From Pseudomonas chlororaphis subsp. piscium (GTDB lineage: Bacteria > Pseudomonadota > Gammaproteobacteria > Pseudomonadales > Pseudomonadaceae): a stretch of 64,000 nucleotides of DNA. Under the pieces are notes generated by a model. It did not search any database and had not been told where the DNA came from. It worked only from the letters and a program-made list of their open reading frames with translations. The position numbers were made by a program, and so were the translations under genes. The stretch lies in assembly GCF_003850345.1 (NCBI RefSeq), contig NZ_CP027707.1:1736001-1800000 (forward strand), given 5' to 3'. Below, in pieces: positions 1 to 9,448 of this stretch. Positions within the stretch are counted from its first letter, which is position 1. Every line of letters begins with the position of its first letter.

Positions 1-1
1 C

Positions 2-2527
2 ACCGACGCGGTGGGCAATACCACCACCAGCACCATCCAGATCAGCATCGTCGACGACGTGCCCAAGGCGGTCGCCAGTGAGCGTGCGGTCACCGCGCTG
101 GAAGTTGATTCCAACCTGCTGCTGGTGATCGACGTCTCCGGCAGCATGGTTGACCCGTCCGGGGTGCCGGGCCTGTCGCGCCTGGACCTGGCCAAGCAGG
201 CGATCAGCGCCTTGCTCGACAAGTACGACGACATGGGCGACGTGAAGGTGCAGATCGTCACCTTCAGCAGCAGCGCCACGGACAAGACGCCGATCTGGGT
301 CGATGTGGCGACGGCCAAGTCGATCATCGCCTCCCTGACCGCGGGCGGCGGCACCAACTACGATGCGGCCGTGGCCGCGGCGAAGCTGGCGTTTGTCACC
401 AGTGGCCAGATCACTGGCGCGCAGAACGTCGGTTATTTCTTCTCCGACGGCAAGCCCACCGATGGCCAGGAGATCGGCACCGCTGACGAAACCGCCTGGA
501 AAGCCTTCCTCGACGCCAACGGCATCAAGAACTATGCAATCGGCCTGGGCAGCGGCGTCAGCAACAGCAACCTCGACCCGCTGGCCTATGACGGCAGTAC
601 CCATATCGACACCAATGCCGTGGTAGTCACCGACCTGAACCAGCTCGACTCGGTGCTGGCCGGTACGGTACAGGGCACTCCGGTCACCGGCAGCCTGCTC
701 GGCGAAGGTGGCTCGTTCGGCGCCGATGGCGGTTTCATCAAGACCCTGGTGGTCGATGGCACCACCTACACCTATGACCCCAAAGGCAATAGCAACCAGG
801 GTTCGCTGAGCTTCAGCGGCGGGGTCAACCACGGCACCTTCAACACCCTGGACAACAGCCTCAGCATCGCCACCAACAATGGCGGCACGCTGGTGGTGAA
901 ACTCGACACGGGCGATTACACCTACAGCTCGCAGAAAATCACCAGCGCGGTGCTGACCGAGACGGTCGGCTTCACCGCCAGCGACAACGACGGCGACCTG
1001 GCCAGCTCGACCCTGGTGATCAAGGTCAATCCGAACGCGGCGCCGATGGCGGGCGACGACCACATCATCACCAACATTCTGTCGGGCACTATCCTGGTGC
1101 CGGCCGATGCCCTGCTGGCCAACGACAGCGATGCCAACGGCGATCCGCTGACGGCCGCGCCGACCAGCTTCAACACCGGATGGCTGTCCCCAGGGGCGGA
1201 CTTTACCGCCGGCAGCCTGCAGACCATCGGCTTCACCGGAGGGTCCAGCCAGACCCTGACCGTCGCCCGGGCCTCGTTCAATGCCAATACTGCGGCCATG
1301 ACGGCCGCGGTGGTGATCAGCGGCTTCCTGGGCAGCATCAACAACGGCAATGACAACGACGAGGATGTGATCAGCGTCAACCTGAAACAGGGCGAGACCC
1401 TGAACCTGGATCACAACCTGACGGCGGGCCGGGTGGGCATGGAGTACGCCTTCAATGGCGGGGCCTACACCGCGATCGCCGACGGCGGAAACTTCACCGC
1501 GGGGGCGGACGGCACCTACCAGATCCACATCACCAACCTGACCAACCCCAGCGGCGGCAACGCCAACGGTTCGGAAAACTACCAGCTGACCATGACCGTC
1601 AACTACGCCGGCGGCCAGGACTCCACGCCGGATTACCACGGCACCTACACCGCCAGCGACAGCCATGGCGGCAGCGACAGCGCGGCGGTGAGCATCAGCT
1701 ATCAGGGCGGCCATACCCTGACCGGCACCGCTGGCGACGATGTGCTGCTGGCCGGCAGCGGCGACAACCTGATCAATGCCGGCGATGGCAACGACGTGCT
1801 CATCGCTGGCAGTGGCAACAACACCCTGCACGGCGACGCTGGTAACGACCTGCTGTTCAGCGGGCCGGGTAACGACCTGCTCGACGGCGGCACAGGCAAC
1901 GACACCGCCAGCTACGCCCATGCCAGTGCCGGGGTCACGGTCAATCTCGGGCTGCTCGGTGCGCAGAATACCGGTGGCGCCGGTACCGACATCCTGACCG
2001 CCATCGAGAACCTGGTGGGCTCCAACTACAACGACAGCCTGACCGGCGACAACAACGCCAACATCATCACTGGCGGCCTGGGCAACGATGTGCTCAACGG
2101 TGGTGGCGGCGACGACCTGTTGATCGGCGGGCTGGGTAACAACAGCCTGACCGGTGGCAGCGGCAGCGACACCTTCCAGTGGCAACAGGGCAACAGCGGG
2201 CATGACCTGATCACCGACTTCACGCCGGGCACCGACAAGCTCGACCTGTCGCAACTGCTGCAAGGCGAGAACGCCAGCAGCGCATCGCTGGATGACTACC
2301 TGCACTTCACGGTCACCGGCAGCGGTCCGTCCCTGGTCACCAGCATCGATGTCAGCGCGGCGGCGGGGGCCACGCCGAGCCAGACCATCGACCTGGCCGG
2401 AGTCAACCTGGCGGCGCATTACGGGGTGACGCCGGGTGCGGGCGGGGTGATCGCGGGTGGCGTGGATACCGCGACCATCATCAACGGCATGCTCAACGAC
2501 CATTCGCTGAAGGTCGATAACGTCTGA
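2..2527 (+). CDS. C-terminal part of a giant RTX adhesin (LapA-like), 5' truncated by the window
   Basis: The reading frame is open from base 2, so the start lies upstream and only about 840 C-terminal residues are visible. A von Willebrand A domain comes first, with a MIDAS motif DVSGS about 40 residues in, then GGGTNY and FSDGKPTD. Next is a Ca-binding beta-sandwich region. A block of RTX nonapeptides follows (GGLGNDVLNGGGGDD and similar, roughly residues 575-720). The C-terminus is a typical type I secretion signal. This order matches the end of LapA-type adhesins, which are exported by LapBCE and held in the outer membrane for biofilm formation. The convergent lapD and lapG next door fit that role. 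I cannot see the N-terminal TAAG retention module, so LapA versus another LapG-controlled adhesin is open. Confidence 0.9.
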   Translation, partial: TDAVGNTTTSTIQISIVDDVPKAVASERAVTALEVDSNLLLVIDVSGSMVDPSGVPGLSRLDLAKQAISALLDKYDDMGDVKVQIVTFSSSATDKTPIWVDVATAKSIIASLTAGGGTNYDAAVAAAKLAFVTSGQITGAQNVGYFFSDGKPTDGQEIGTADETAWKAFLDANGIKNYAIGLGSGVSNSNLDPLAYDGSTHIDTNAVVVTDLNQLDSVLAGTVQGTPVTGSLLGEGGSFGADGGFIKTLVVDGTTYTYDPKGNSNQGSLSFSGGVNHGTFNTLDNSLSIATNNGGTLVVKLDTGDYTYSSQKITSAVLTETVGFTASDNDGDLASSTLVIKVNPNAAPMAGDDHIITNILSGTILVPADALLANDSDANGDPLTAAPTSFNTGWLSPGADFTAGSLQTIGFTGGSSQTLTVARASFNANTAAMTAAVVISGFLGSINNGNDNDEDVISVNLKQGETLNLDHNLTAGRVGMEYAFNGGAYTAIADGGNFTAGADGTYQIHITNLTNPSGGNANGSENYQLTMTVNYAGGQDSTPDYHGTYTASDSHGGSDSAAVSISYQGGHTLTGTAGDDVLLAGSGDNLINAGDGNDVLIAGSGNNTLHGDAGNDLLFSGPGNDLLDGGTGNDTASYAHASAGVTVNLGLLGAQNTGGAGTDILTAIENLVGSNYNDSLTGDNNANIITGGLGNDVLNGGGGDDLLIGGLGNNSLTGGSGSDTFQWQQGNSGHDLITDFTPGTDKLDLSQLLQGENASSASLDDYLHFTVTGSGPSLVTSIDVSAAAGATPSQTIDLAGVNLAAHYGVTPGAGGVIAGGVDTATIINGMLNDHSLKVDNV

Positions 2528-2538
2528 GGCCAGGCGGG

Positions 2539-2572
2539 TCCGGCGCCAGCCTCGACCGAGGCTGGCGCCGGA
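2539..2572. terminator. Perfect hairpin between adhesin and lapD
   Basis: A 15-bp perfect inverted repeat (TCCGGCGCCAGCCTC, loop gacc, then its complement) lies between two convergent stop codons. It has no T tract on either side, so it may be a bidirectional 3' stabiliser or a Rho-assisted terminator rather than a classic intrinsic terminator. Confidence 0.55.
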
Positions 2573-2589
2573 GCTATGCGGGGGAGGGG

Positions 2590-4530
2590 CTACATCGGTT
2601 CCGGTGGGCCGATCAGCCGCCCCATGACCCCGAACAGGCCCAGGGCCTTGAGGGTGTCCAGTTCGCCCTGGGTTTCGACCCGTTCAGCGATCAGCGGCAG
2701 GTCGATGCTGTGGGTGGCGCGAAATACGGCCTCGATGAACAACTGTTTGTCGCTTTGCCGGTCGATATCGCGGATGTAGCAGCCATCGATTTTCAGGTAG
2801 GCCAGGCCCAGGTGGGCGAGGTTGCCGATCTGGCTGAAGTTGCCGCCGAAGTGCTGCAGGCCGATTCGGTAGCCGCTGTCCCGCAGGCGCTGGCTCAGTT
2901 GCTGCAGCTCGCTGGCCGAGGGCAGTTGGCGTTCGTCGATCTCCAGGGTCAGGAGCCTGGCCAGGTCGGGCAGGGCCTTGAGCTGGGCAAGGATCCGCTG
3001 CAAGGCGTCGGGGTCGCGCAGGGTGCTGCCGGACAGGCTCAGGGCCAGCGGCCAGGCATGCTCGACCAGATAGTCCAGGGTGTGTTCGAGCATGGCCAGG
3101 TCGAAGCGCGCCGACCAGCCGAGGCGCTCGATCCATGGCAGGAAATGCCCGGCGGCGATGGCTTCGCCCTGCGGGTCGAGCAAACGCGCCAGCACCTTGT
3201 GATGCAGCACCTCGCTGGTGTCGGCGCACTGCACCACCGGCTGGAAATACAACTTCAACTTGCCGTTATTCAGGGCCTCGTCGATCCAGGCGCGCCAGTC
3301 ATGCTGCGGCTGGCTGGGGCCGGCGGCGAAGTCCTGCAGCAACGCCCAGGGGCGCTCGGGGTGCTGCTGGGCCTGCGCCAGCGCCTGGTCCAGGCGCAAC
3401 CAGACGCCGCTCAGCGGGTCGCCCGTCCGGTAGGCGACTATGCCCAGGTGCGCCACCGGCGTGCAGTCGCTGGCCCCGGTCAGGCGCAGGTTTTCCAGGG
3501 TGGCGCTGATTTCCATGGCCAGGCGCTCGGCGCCGCGGCTGTCCAGGCCCGGTGTGAGCAGGCTGAATTCGCCGCCGCGATTGCGCGCCGCCAGCCAGTG
3601 GCGTCGATCGCTCTGGGCGCTGATGCGTTTGAGCAGGTCGCCGATGCTTTTGATCAGGGCGTCGGTGCGCTGGCCGCCCAGGCGCTGGTTCAGGCCACTG
3701 AGGTCATTGACCCGCAGCATCAGCAGATAACCATCGCCACTCTGCTCGTTGAGCAGCAGTTGATCGCTGAGCTGCTCGTCCAGCAGGCGCCGATTGGCCA
3801 GGCCGGTCAGGCTGTCCTGATAGGACTCGGCCCGCAGTTTCTCGCTGCGCGCGGCCTCTTCGGCGAACAGGGCTTTGAGTTTCTCCACCATCTGGTTCAT
3901 GGCCAGGACCACCCGCTTGAGTTCGGGGGTGCGCGGCACTCTCGGCAGGCTGATGAACTCACGATGGCTGATGGCTTCGGCCTGCCTGACCATGGCATCC
4001 AGCGGCCGCAACTGGCGCCGCAGCAGCCAGCCGCCGAACACCGCACTGAGCAACCCGCAGACCAGCAGCCAGACCAGGCCGCCGAGGCTGCTGTCCCAGA
4101 GCCTGGCCAGGGCGAACTGCGGGTTGCTCAGCACCTCCACCCGCGCCACCTGTTCCCAGCCACGCATGACCAGGGCGTCGCCGCCTTGCGGGTGCAGGTT
4201 CACCAGCCTGACGAACCACTGGGGTACGCCCTCGACGCTGGCAGACGCCGTACGCTCCAGCAGAATGCTTTCGTCTTCGATGTTCACCACCCGGATGCTG
4301 TTGTAGTAGCCGCTGTCGAAGATCGAGCTGACCATCAGCTCCATCATCGCCGGGTCGTCGACCTGGCTGGTCAGGGACAGGCCCAGGGCGGTGGCCGCAT
4401 CCTGGGCATGGGAGCGCAGCTGGCTGAGCATCTGCTCGCGGGAGCTTTCCAGGCTGACAAAAAAACTGCCGCTGAAGGCCACCAGCAGGAACAGGCAGAT
4501 GGCGAGAAACAGTTGCTTGAGTAGCGACAT
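2590..4530 (-). CDS. lapD: LapD-like inner-membrane c-di-GMP receptor (degenerate GGDEF-EAL)
   Basis: The protein has 646 residues. It has a TM segment at about 7-27, a periplasmic LapD/MoxY-type domain to about 150, a second TM at about 151-171, a HAMP linker, a GGDEF domain at about 240-385 and an EAL domain from about 410. Both active sites are degenerate: RGGEF at 318-322 instead of GGDEF, and KVL at 445-447 in place of EAL. Both substitutions are characteristic of LapD. In that family the protein binds c-di-GMP through the EAL domain and then sequesters the periplasmic protease LapG, keeping the adhesin on the surface. It starts 18 bp after lapG with a GGGAG ribosome site, so the two genes are probably one operon. 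Confidence 0.93.
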   Translation of the reverse strand: MSLLKQLFLAICLFLLVAFSGSFFVSLESSREQMLSQLRSHAQDAATALGLSLTSQVDDPAMMELMVSSIFDSGYYNSIRVVNIEDESILLERTASASVEGVPQWFVRLVNLHPQGGDALVMRGWEQVARVEVLSNPQFALARLWDSSLGGLVWLLVCGLLSAVFGGWLLRRQLRPLDAMVRQAEAISHREFISLPRVPRTPELKRVVLAMNQMVEKLKALFAEEAARSEKLRAESYQDSLTGLANRRLLDEQLSDQLLLNEQSGDGYLLMLRVNDLSGLNQRLGGQRTDALIKSIGDLLKRISAQSDRRHWLAARNRGGEFSLLTPGLDSRGAERLAMEISATLENLRLTGASDCTPVAHLGIVAYRTGDPLSGVWLRLDQALAQAQQHPERPWALLQDFAAGPSQPQHDWRAWIDEALNNGKLKLYFQPVVQCADTSEVLHHKVLARLLDPQGEAIAAGHFLPWIERLGWSARFDLAMLEHTLDYLVEHAWPLALSLSGSTLRDPDALQRILAQLKALPDLARLLTLEIDERQLPSASELQQLSQRLRDSGYRIGLQHFGGNFSQIGNLAHLGLAYLKIDGCYIRDIDRQSDKQLFIEAVFRATHSIDLPLIAERVETQGELDTLKALGLFGVMGRLIGPPEPM

Positions 4531-4548
4531 TCGGCACTCCCTGTCGGA

Positions 4549-5256
4549 TCAGCCATTGCCCACGGTGAAGCCCTCGTCCCGCATCTTTTTCAGCACGTCC
4601 TGCCAGCGCGAGAGTTTTTTCGGATCGATGCTGCGTTTGTCGCCAGCCGCTCCGGGCAGGTACAGCCCCTCGGCATTGAAGGCGTATACCGGGTTCGGGT
4701 CCTGGCGTTGGGCGGCGGAACGAATGGCGCTGCTGAGGTTGTCCAGTATCAGCGGTCCGGCGCTGGGGCTGGGGTAATAGGCCAGGACCATGTGCGGCTG
4801 GTTGCCGTGTCTGGCCTTGACGTAGGTGAGGCGCAGTTTGTCGCTGGAGATCCCCAGGCTGCGCAGGCTGAAATACTTGGCCAGCGCATAGTCCTCGCAA
4901 TCCCCGGCGCCTTTGAGCAGGGCCTCGATCGGCGTGGCCCAATAGTCGCTCTGCTGCCAGGTGCTCTGGTCCTCCTTGAAGCTCAGTTGCTGGTTGAAGA
5001 AACGGTTGATGGCGTTCAGTTGTTCGTATTCCGGTCGCCCGGTCACGTCTTGCAGTAACTGGTTCCAGGCCTCGAGACGTTCCCGGGGCGGGCCCAGGAC
5101 CTGATGGCGGAGCTCGAAGGTGCTCAGGGCAGAAACGAATTCCCAGTTCGCCCGGACATTGCCCGGGTCGGTCCACAAACAGACCAGCAACAGCGACCAG
5201 CCGGCCAGCCGAAGCCGGAGCAGTGTCCAGTCGGGGCGATGCGGGCTTGCGGACAT
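4549..5256 (-). CDS. lapG: LapG-like periplasmic cysteine protease
   Basis: The protein has 235 residues and belongs to the bacterial transglutaminase-like cysteine proteinase family (BTLCP). A hydrophobic N-terminal export segment spans about residues 13-27. The catalytic triad is visible: Cys120 in GAGDCEDYALAKY, His155 in QPHMVLAYY, and Asp about 172 in LILDNL. Family knowledge: LapG cleaves the N-terminal double-Ala site of LapA-type adhesins, releasing the cell when c-di-GMP is low. It is the first gene of the lapG-lapD pair and is convergent with the adhesin gene. Confidence 0.93.
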   Translation of the reverse strand: MSASPHRPDWTLLRLRLAGWSLLLVCLWTDPGNVRANWEFVSALSTFELRHQVLGPPRERLEAWNQLLQDVTGRPEYEQLNAINRFFNQQLSFKEDQSTWQQSDYWATPIEALLKGAGDCEDYALAKYFSLRSLGISSDKLRLTYVKARHGNQPHMVLAYYPSPSAGPLILDNLSSAIRSAAQRQDPNPVYAFNAEGLYLPGAAGDKRSIDPKKLSRWQDVLKKMRDEGFTVGNG

Positions 5257-5365
5257 GGCAGGCTGCTCGAATGCAGGTTTTTGAAGTCTAGGCGGTATTT
5301 TTTGTGAGCATGGGCAACTGGTCGGGTTGCCACGAACGGAGGAAGGAGGCGCGCAGGGGCCGGGC

Positions 5366-5761
5366 TCAAGGCTTGTGCAGGGTCTTCTGGCGCAGGATGT
5401 AGAGCGTCACCAGCACTGCGCTGGTCAGCATGAAACCACGGGCCCAGGGCAGGGGCACCAGGTAGCAGGACAGGCCGATGCTCAGCCACATCAGGCCGAT
5501 GGCGTAGACCTTGCCTTTGAGCGGGATGCCGTGGCCGTCCAGGTAATCGCGGATCCACGGGCCGAGCCGCGGATGTTTCACCAGCCACTGATAGAAGCGC
5601 GGCGAACTGCGGGCAAAGCAGGCGGCGGCCAGTAGCAGGAAGGGGGTAGTGGGCAATACCGGGAGGAAAATGCCGATCACCCCCAGCACTACGCTCAGCC
5701 AGCCGATGGCCAGCAGAACGTAACGCAGGATCAGGGGGCGGTTGCCTATGGGCTTGGCCAT
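5366..5761 (-). CDS. DUF454 (YbaN-family) inner-membrane protein
   Basis: A 131-residue membrane protein. It contains the family signature LPVLPTTPFLLLAAACFARSS near the N-terminus and further hydrophobic segments near the C-terminus. The function of DUF454 proteins is unknown. I chose the ATG giving MAKPIGNRPL; a TTG two codons earlier keeps the frame open but has no better ribosome site. It lies 10 bp downstream of the UPF0149 gene and is probably co-transcribed with it. Confidence 0.85.
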   Translation of the reverse strand: MAKPIGNRPLILRYVLLAIGWLSVVLGVIGIFLPVLPTTPFLLLAAACFARSSPRFYQWLVKHPRLGPWIRDYLDGHGIPLKGKVYAIGLMWLSIGLSCYLVPLPWARGFMLTSAVLVTLYILRQKTLHKP

Positions 5762-5771
5762 AGGCAACGAC

Positions 5772-6359
5772 TCAGTGGTGACGGGGCTTGAGAATGGCCG
5801 GTTTTTCGTCCGGCGCGTTGCACAGCAGGTACAGCGCGGTCAGGGCTTCCGGGATCTGCACGATCATGTCGTCCATCAGGTTGGCATCGCTGGCGATGTC
5901 GGAGAACTCGGGTTGTTCGTCGAACAGACCGGAGCCGACCATGATCGGCAGGAGCATCTCGCTGACTTCTTCCTCGGCGGTTTCGAACCAGGCCGCTTCG
6001 CGCAGGAACACGCCTTCCATGAAGCCGATGCACCAGCCGCGCAGGTCGGAGTCGTCCGGCTCGTCGCCGAGGTCGAGGTCGCACGGCAGCTCGAACTCTT
6101 CGTCGGAGGCCAGTTGGCGGGCGATGTGGGCCTTGAGGGCGATCAGGGTGGATTCGATCTCTTCGCGCTGGGCGGCGTCGCTGTAGTGCGGCTCCTCGGC
6201 GAACAGGGCGTCGATCCACTCACGGTCGGGAACGCTTTCGGAACAGATGGACAGCGCGGTCAGGTAGCCGTGGGCGGCCACATAGTCCAGCGCCTCGTCA
6301 TGCAGCTCATCGGCGTCGAGGAAGGCTTGCAGGCGGGTTAATTGCTCAGCGAAGGACAT
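5772..6359 (-). CDS. UPF0149/YecA-YgfB family protein
   Basis: A 195-residue acidic protein starting MSFAEQLTRLQAFLDADEL, typical of the YecA/YgfB (UPF0149) family. It contains the conserved block LRGWCIGFMEG near the middle and an LTALY segment near the C-terminus. There is no SEC-C metal-binding tail, so it is the short form. The frame is open upstream of this ATG, but nothing there looks coding. Its molecular function is not established. The gene is divergent from recQ, with about 275 bp of promoter-containing DNA between them. Confidence 0.88.
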   Translation of the reverse strand: MSFAEQLTRLQAFLDADELHDEALDYVAAHGYLTALSICSESVPDREWIDALFAEEPHYSDAAQREEIESTLIALKAHIARQLASDEEFELPCDLDLGDEPDDSDLRGWCIGFMEGVFLREAAWFETAEEEVSEMLLPIMVGSGLFDEQPEFSDIASDANLMDDMIVQIPEALTALYLLCNAPDEKPAILKPRHH

Positions 6360-6633
6360 TGAAGGACTACCTTGGGAATAAACGATGCTGAATTCTAGGC
6401 CTTCTTGAGCGCTCAGGCCAGCCGCAGCGCAGATTTGCGCGCTTCTAAAGGTTACCAGCGGTCCATTGTCGTCGCCCTTCGCCGGCAAGTGCTCGGGTAT
6501 ACTTGCGCGTTTTGTGATGCCCGGCAGGCGTCGTAACGGTCCAGGAAAAGTCCGCTAACGGATTTGTCAGTGAAAACCGTGGTCTTTTCGGCCAGCCTGC
6601 GCACAGGGATTTCAGCGATTTTTGGAGTTTTTC

Positions 6634-8760
6634 ATGCTCGAACAGGCTCAACGCGTCCTCAAGGACATCTTCGGCTACGACAGTTTCCGTGGCCGCCAAG
6701 GTGCGATCATTGAGCGCGTGGCCAGTGGCGGCGATGCCCTGGTGCTGATGCCTACCGGCGGCGGCAAGTCGTTGTGCTTCCAGGTTCCGGCCTTGCTGCG
6801 CGACGGCCTGGCGGTGGTGGTCTCGCCGCTGATCGCGCTGATGGACGATCAGGTCGCGACCCTGGAGGAACTCGGGGTCGCCGCGGCGGCGCTGAACTCC
6901 ACCCTGAGCGCCGAACAGCAGCGCGACCTGGCCGCGCGGATCCGGCGGGGTGAAGTGAAGATGCTGTATCTGGCGCCGGAGCGCCTGGTGCAGCCGCGGA
7001 TGCTGGCGTTCCTGCAGAACCTCGACATCGCCCTGTTCGCCATTGACGAGGCGCATTGCGTGTCCCAGTGGGGGCATGACTTCCGTCCGGAATACCTGCA
7101 GCTGGGCCAACTGGCGGAAATGTTCCCCCAGGTGCCGCGCATCGCCCTGACCGCCACCGCCGACAAGCGCACCCGTGAGGAAATCGTCAATCGCCTGCAC
7201 TTGCAGGATGCCGAGCGTTTCCTCTCCAGTTTCGACCGTCCGAATATCTTCTATCGCATCGTTCCCAAGGAGCAGCCGCGCAAGCAACTGCTGGCGTTCC
7301 TCAGCGAACGGCGCAGCGATGCCGGCATCGTCTACTGCCTGTCGCGCAAGAAGGTCGACGAGGTTGCCGCATTCCTCTGCGAGCAAGGCTTCCCGGCGCT
7401 GCCGTATCACGCCGGGTTGCCCAGCGAACTGCGCGCCTATCACCAGAAGCGTTTCCTCAACGAGGAAGGGCTGATCATGGTCGCGACCATCGCCTTCGGC
7501 ATGGGCATCGACAAACCCAACGTGCGTTTCGTGGCGCACCTGGACCTGCCCAAGTCCCTCGAGGCCTATTACCAGGAAACCGGGCGTGCCGGGCGTGACG
7601 GCCTGCCTGCCGATGCCTGGATGGCCTACGGCCTGCAGGACGTGCTGATGCTCAAGCAGATGCTGCAGAACTCCGAGGGCGACGAGCGCCACAAGCGCCT
7701 GGAGCAGCACAAGCTCGACGCCATGCTGGCGTTGTGCGAGGAAACCCGTTGCCGGCGCCAGACCCTGCTGGCCTACTTCGACGAAGACATGCCGCAGCCG
7801 TGCGGCCATTGCGACAACTGCGTCGATGGCGTGCAGACCTGGGATGCCACCGAGCCGGCGCGCCAGGCGTTGTCGGCGATCTATCGCACCGGCCAGCGTT
7901 ATGGCGTCGGCCACCTGGTGGACGTGCTGCTGGGCAAGGACACGGAAAAAGTCCGCAGTTTCGGCCATCAGCATCTTTCCGTATTCGGCGTGGGCAAGGC
8001 CCGTAGCGAAGGCGAATGGCGCTCGCTGTTCCGCCAACTGGTGGCCCGCGGCCTGGCCGATATCGATCTGGAAGGTTATGGCGGCCTGCGTCTGAGCGAC
8101 AGCTGCCGGCCGCTGCTCAAGGGCGAGGTGACCCTGGAGCTGCGCCGCGACATAAAGCCGCAGACTGCCGCCAAGAGCAGCACTAGCCAGGCCAGCCAAC
8201 TGGTACGTGGCGAAGAGCGCGAACAGTGGGAAGCCTTGCGCGCCCTGCGGCGCAAACTGGCGGAAGAACACGGCGTGCCGCCCTATGTCATTTTCCCCGA
8301 CTCCACCCTGCTGGAAATGCTCCGCAGCCAGCCCGGTTCCCTGGCGGAAATGGCCCGGGTCAGTGGTGTTGGCGCACGCAAACTGGAGCGCTACGGCGAG
8401 GCGTTCCTCGAAGTGTTGGGCGGCCAGGCGGAAGCGCCGAAAGTGGTGGCCGACATCCGCCACGAGCTGATTACCCTGGCTCGCGCCGGCATGACGCCGC
8501 TGCAGATCGCCGGGCAATTGCAGTGCTCGGAAAAGAACGTTTACACAATGCTCGCCGAAGCCGTGGGCAAGCAGCAGTTGTCCCTGGAGCAGGCGCTGGA
8601 CCTGCCGGAAGACCTGCTCGGCGAGATCCAGGATGCCTTTCTCGACGGCGAAGGCGAGCTGCCCCCGGTGAGCGAAGTGGCCGAGTTGTTTGCCGGTCGC
8701 GTGCCGGAAGGTGTGCTGTATTGCGTGCGTGCGGCACTGGAGTCGGAATTCGAAATGTGA
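6634..8760 (+). CDS. recQ: ATP-dependent DNA helicase RecQ
   Basis: A 708-residue RecQ helicase. Walker A is TGGGKS (41-46), the DEAH box is in [13 protein letters not shown], and motif VI includes [10 protein letters not shown]. The RQC zinc cysteines lie in [10 protein letters not shown] and CGHCDNC. An HRDC domain sits near residues 520-610, and a C-terminal extension follows. RecQ unwinds DNA 3'-5' in recombination and fork repair. The start is ATG 6634, preceded by GGAG at 6624-6627; a TTG at 6622 is in frame but overlaps that site. It stands alone, divergent from the UPF0149 gene. Confidence 0.96.
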   Translation: MLEQAQRVLKDIFGYDSFRGRQGAIIERVASGGDALVLMPTGGGKSLCFQVPALLRDGLAVVVSPLIALMDDQVATLEELGVAAAALNSTLSAEQQRDLAARIRRGEVKMLYLAPERLVQPRMLAFLQNLDIALFAIDEAHCVSQWGHDFRPEYLQLGQLAEMFPQVPRIALTATADKRTREEIVNRLHLQDAERFLSSFDRPNIFYRIVPKEQPRKQLLAFLSERRSDAGIVYCLSRKKVDEVAAFLCEQGFPALPYHAGLPSELRAYHQKRFLNEEGLIMVATIAFGMGIDKPNVRFVAHLDLPKSLEAYYQETGRAGRDGLPADAWMAYGLQDVLMLKQMLQNSEGDERHKRLEQHKLDAMLALCEETRCRRQTLLAYFDEDMPQPCGHCDNCVDGVQTWDATEPARQALSAIYRTGQRYGVGHLVDVLLGKDTEKVRSFGHQHLSVFGVGKARSEGEWRSLFRQLVARGLADIDLEGYGGLRLSDSCRPLLKGEVTLELRRDIKPQTAAKSSTSQASQLVRGEEREQWEALRALRRKLAEEHGVPPYVIFPDSTLLEMLRSQPGSLAEMARVSGVGARKLERYGEAFLEVLGGQAEAPKVVADIRHELITLARAGMTPLQIAGQLQCSEKNVYTMLAEAVGKQQLSLEQALDLPEDLLGEIQDAFLDGEGELPPVSEVAELFAGRVPEGVLYCVRAALESEFEM

Positions 8761-8833
8761 GTTGTCCGGCGGCAAGATGTAACGATTCAGTTCATTCCAA
8801 ACCTTGCCACTCGGCAACTGTCATGCTTAGCTG

Positions 8834-8846
8834 ACTAATAATTAGT
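8834..8846. promoter_or_regulatory. Candidate MarR operator (13-bp palindrome)
   Basis: ACTAATAATTAGT is a perfect 13-bp palindrome in the AT-rich stretch about 40 bp upstream of the MarR-family gene. Such sites often serve as autoregulatory operators for this family. Assignment is by position and symmetry only. Confidence 0.4.
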
Positions 8847-8884
8847 TTTTCTTAATTTTCAGTCTACTAACTCATGAGTTGTTT

Positions 8885-9319
8885 ATGCCGTTAACCGATC
8901 AACACCGTTTTGGCATGCAGTTGGCGCAGATGTCCCGAGGCTGGCGCGCCGAACTGGATCGCCGTCTGGCCGGACTTGGCCTGTCCCAGGCCCGCTGGCT
9001 GGTGCTGCTGCACCTCGCCCGTTTCGATGAAGCTCCGACCCAGCGTGAACTTGCCCAGAGTGTCGGCGTCGAAGGACCGACCCTGGCGCGGCTGCTCGAC
9101 AGCCTGGAAACCCAGGGGCTGGTGCAACGGCAGTCGGTGGTCGAGGATCGCCGGGCGAAGAAGATCGTTCTGTGCGCCCCGGCGCTGCCCTTGATCGAAC
9201 AGATCGAAACCATCGCCACCGCCCTGCGCAGTGAATTGTTCGTTGGTGTCGATGAAGAGGATATGCGGGTATGCATGCGGGTTCACGCGCATATCCTGGC
9301 CAATCTGGAAAAGTCTTGA
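8885..9319 (+). CDS. MarR-family transcriptional regulator
   Basis: A 144-residue winged-helix regulator. The DNA-binding segment reads PTQRELAQSVGVEGPTLARLL followed by the wing motif VEDRRAKKIVL, both standard for MarR/SlyA proteins. The start ATG 8885 gives MPLTDQHRF. A TTG two codons earlier is in frame, and an ATG at 8874 is out of frame. The ligand is unknown. The order recQ - marR - fimV-like - plpD recalls P. aeruginosa around PA3339-PA3344, which supports vertical inheritance. Confidence 0.92.
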   Translation: MPLTDQHRFGMQLAQMSRGWRAELDRRLAGLGLSQARWLVLLHLARFDEAPTQRELAQSVGVEGPTLARLLDSLETQGLVQRQSVVEDRRAKKIVLCAPALPLIEQIETIATALRSELFVGVDEEDMRVCMRVHAHILANLEKS

Positions 9320-9382
9320 GGCATAACTAGCGCCGCGGATTTTTGAGCTACCGACACCGGCAGACTATAAGAAATACCAGGT

Positions 9383-9420
9383 CCACAGCGGCATGCGCAG
9401 CCAGCGTATCGCCGCTGTGG
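9383..9420 (+). repeat. 10-bp inverted repeat in the leader of the FimV-like gene
   Basis: CCACAGCGGC at 9383-9392 pairs perfectly with GCCGCTGTGG at 9411-9420 across an 18-nt loop. The hairpin ends about 28 bp before the ATG, so it would sit in the mRNA leader and could affect translation, or it could be an operator. Confidence 0.5.
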
Positions 9421-9448
9421 TCGCTTTCGGTCCTCAAAAAGGGTGCTC

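Noticed and set aside
2710..4524. 604-codon ORF antisense to lapD
   Set aside because: Gln/Ala/Val-rich low-information sequence with no domain; lapD has full domain order and a good ribosome site.
6445..8817. 790-codon ORF antisense to recQ
   Set aside because: Composition (His, Gln, Ala, Arg, Leu rich with no domain) is that of a high-GC shadow; recQ on the other strand has complete helicase motifs.
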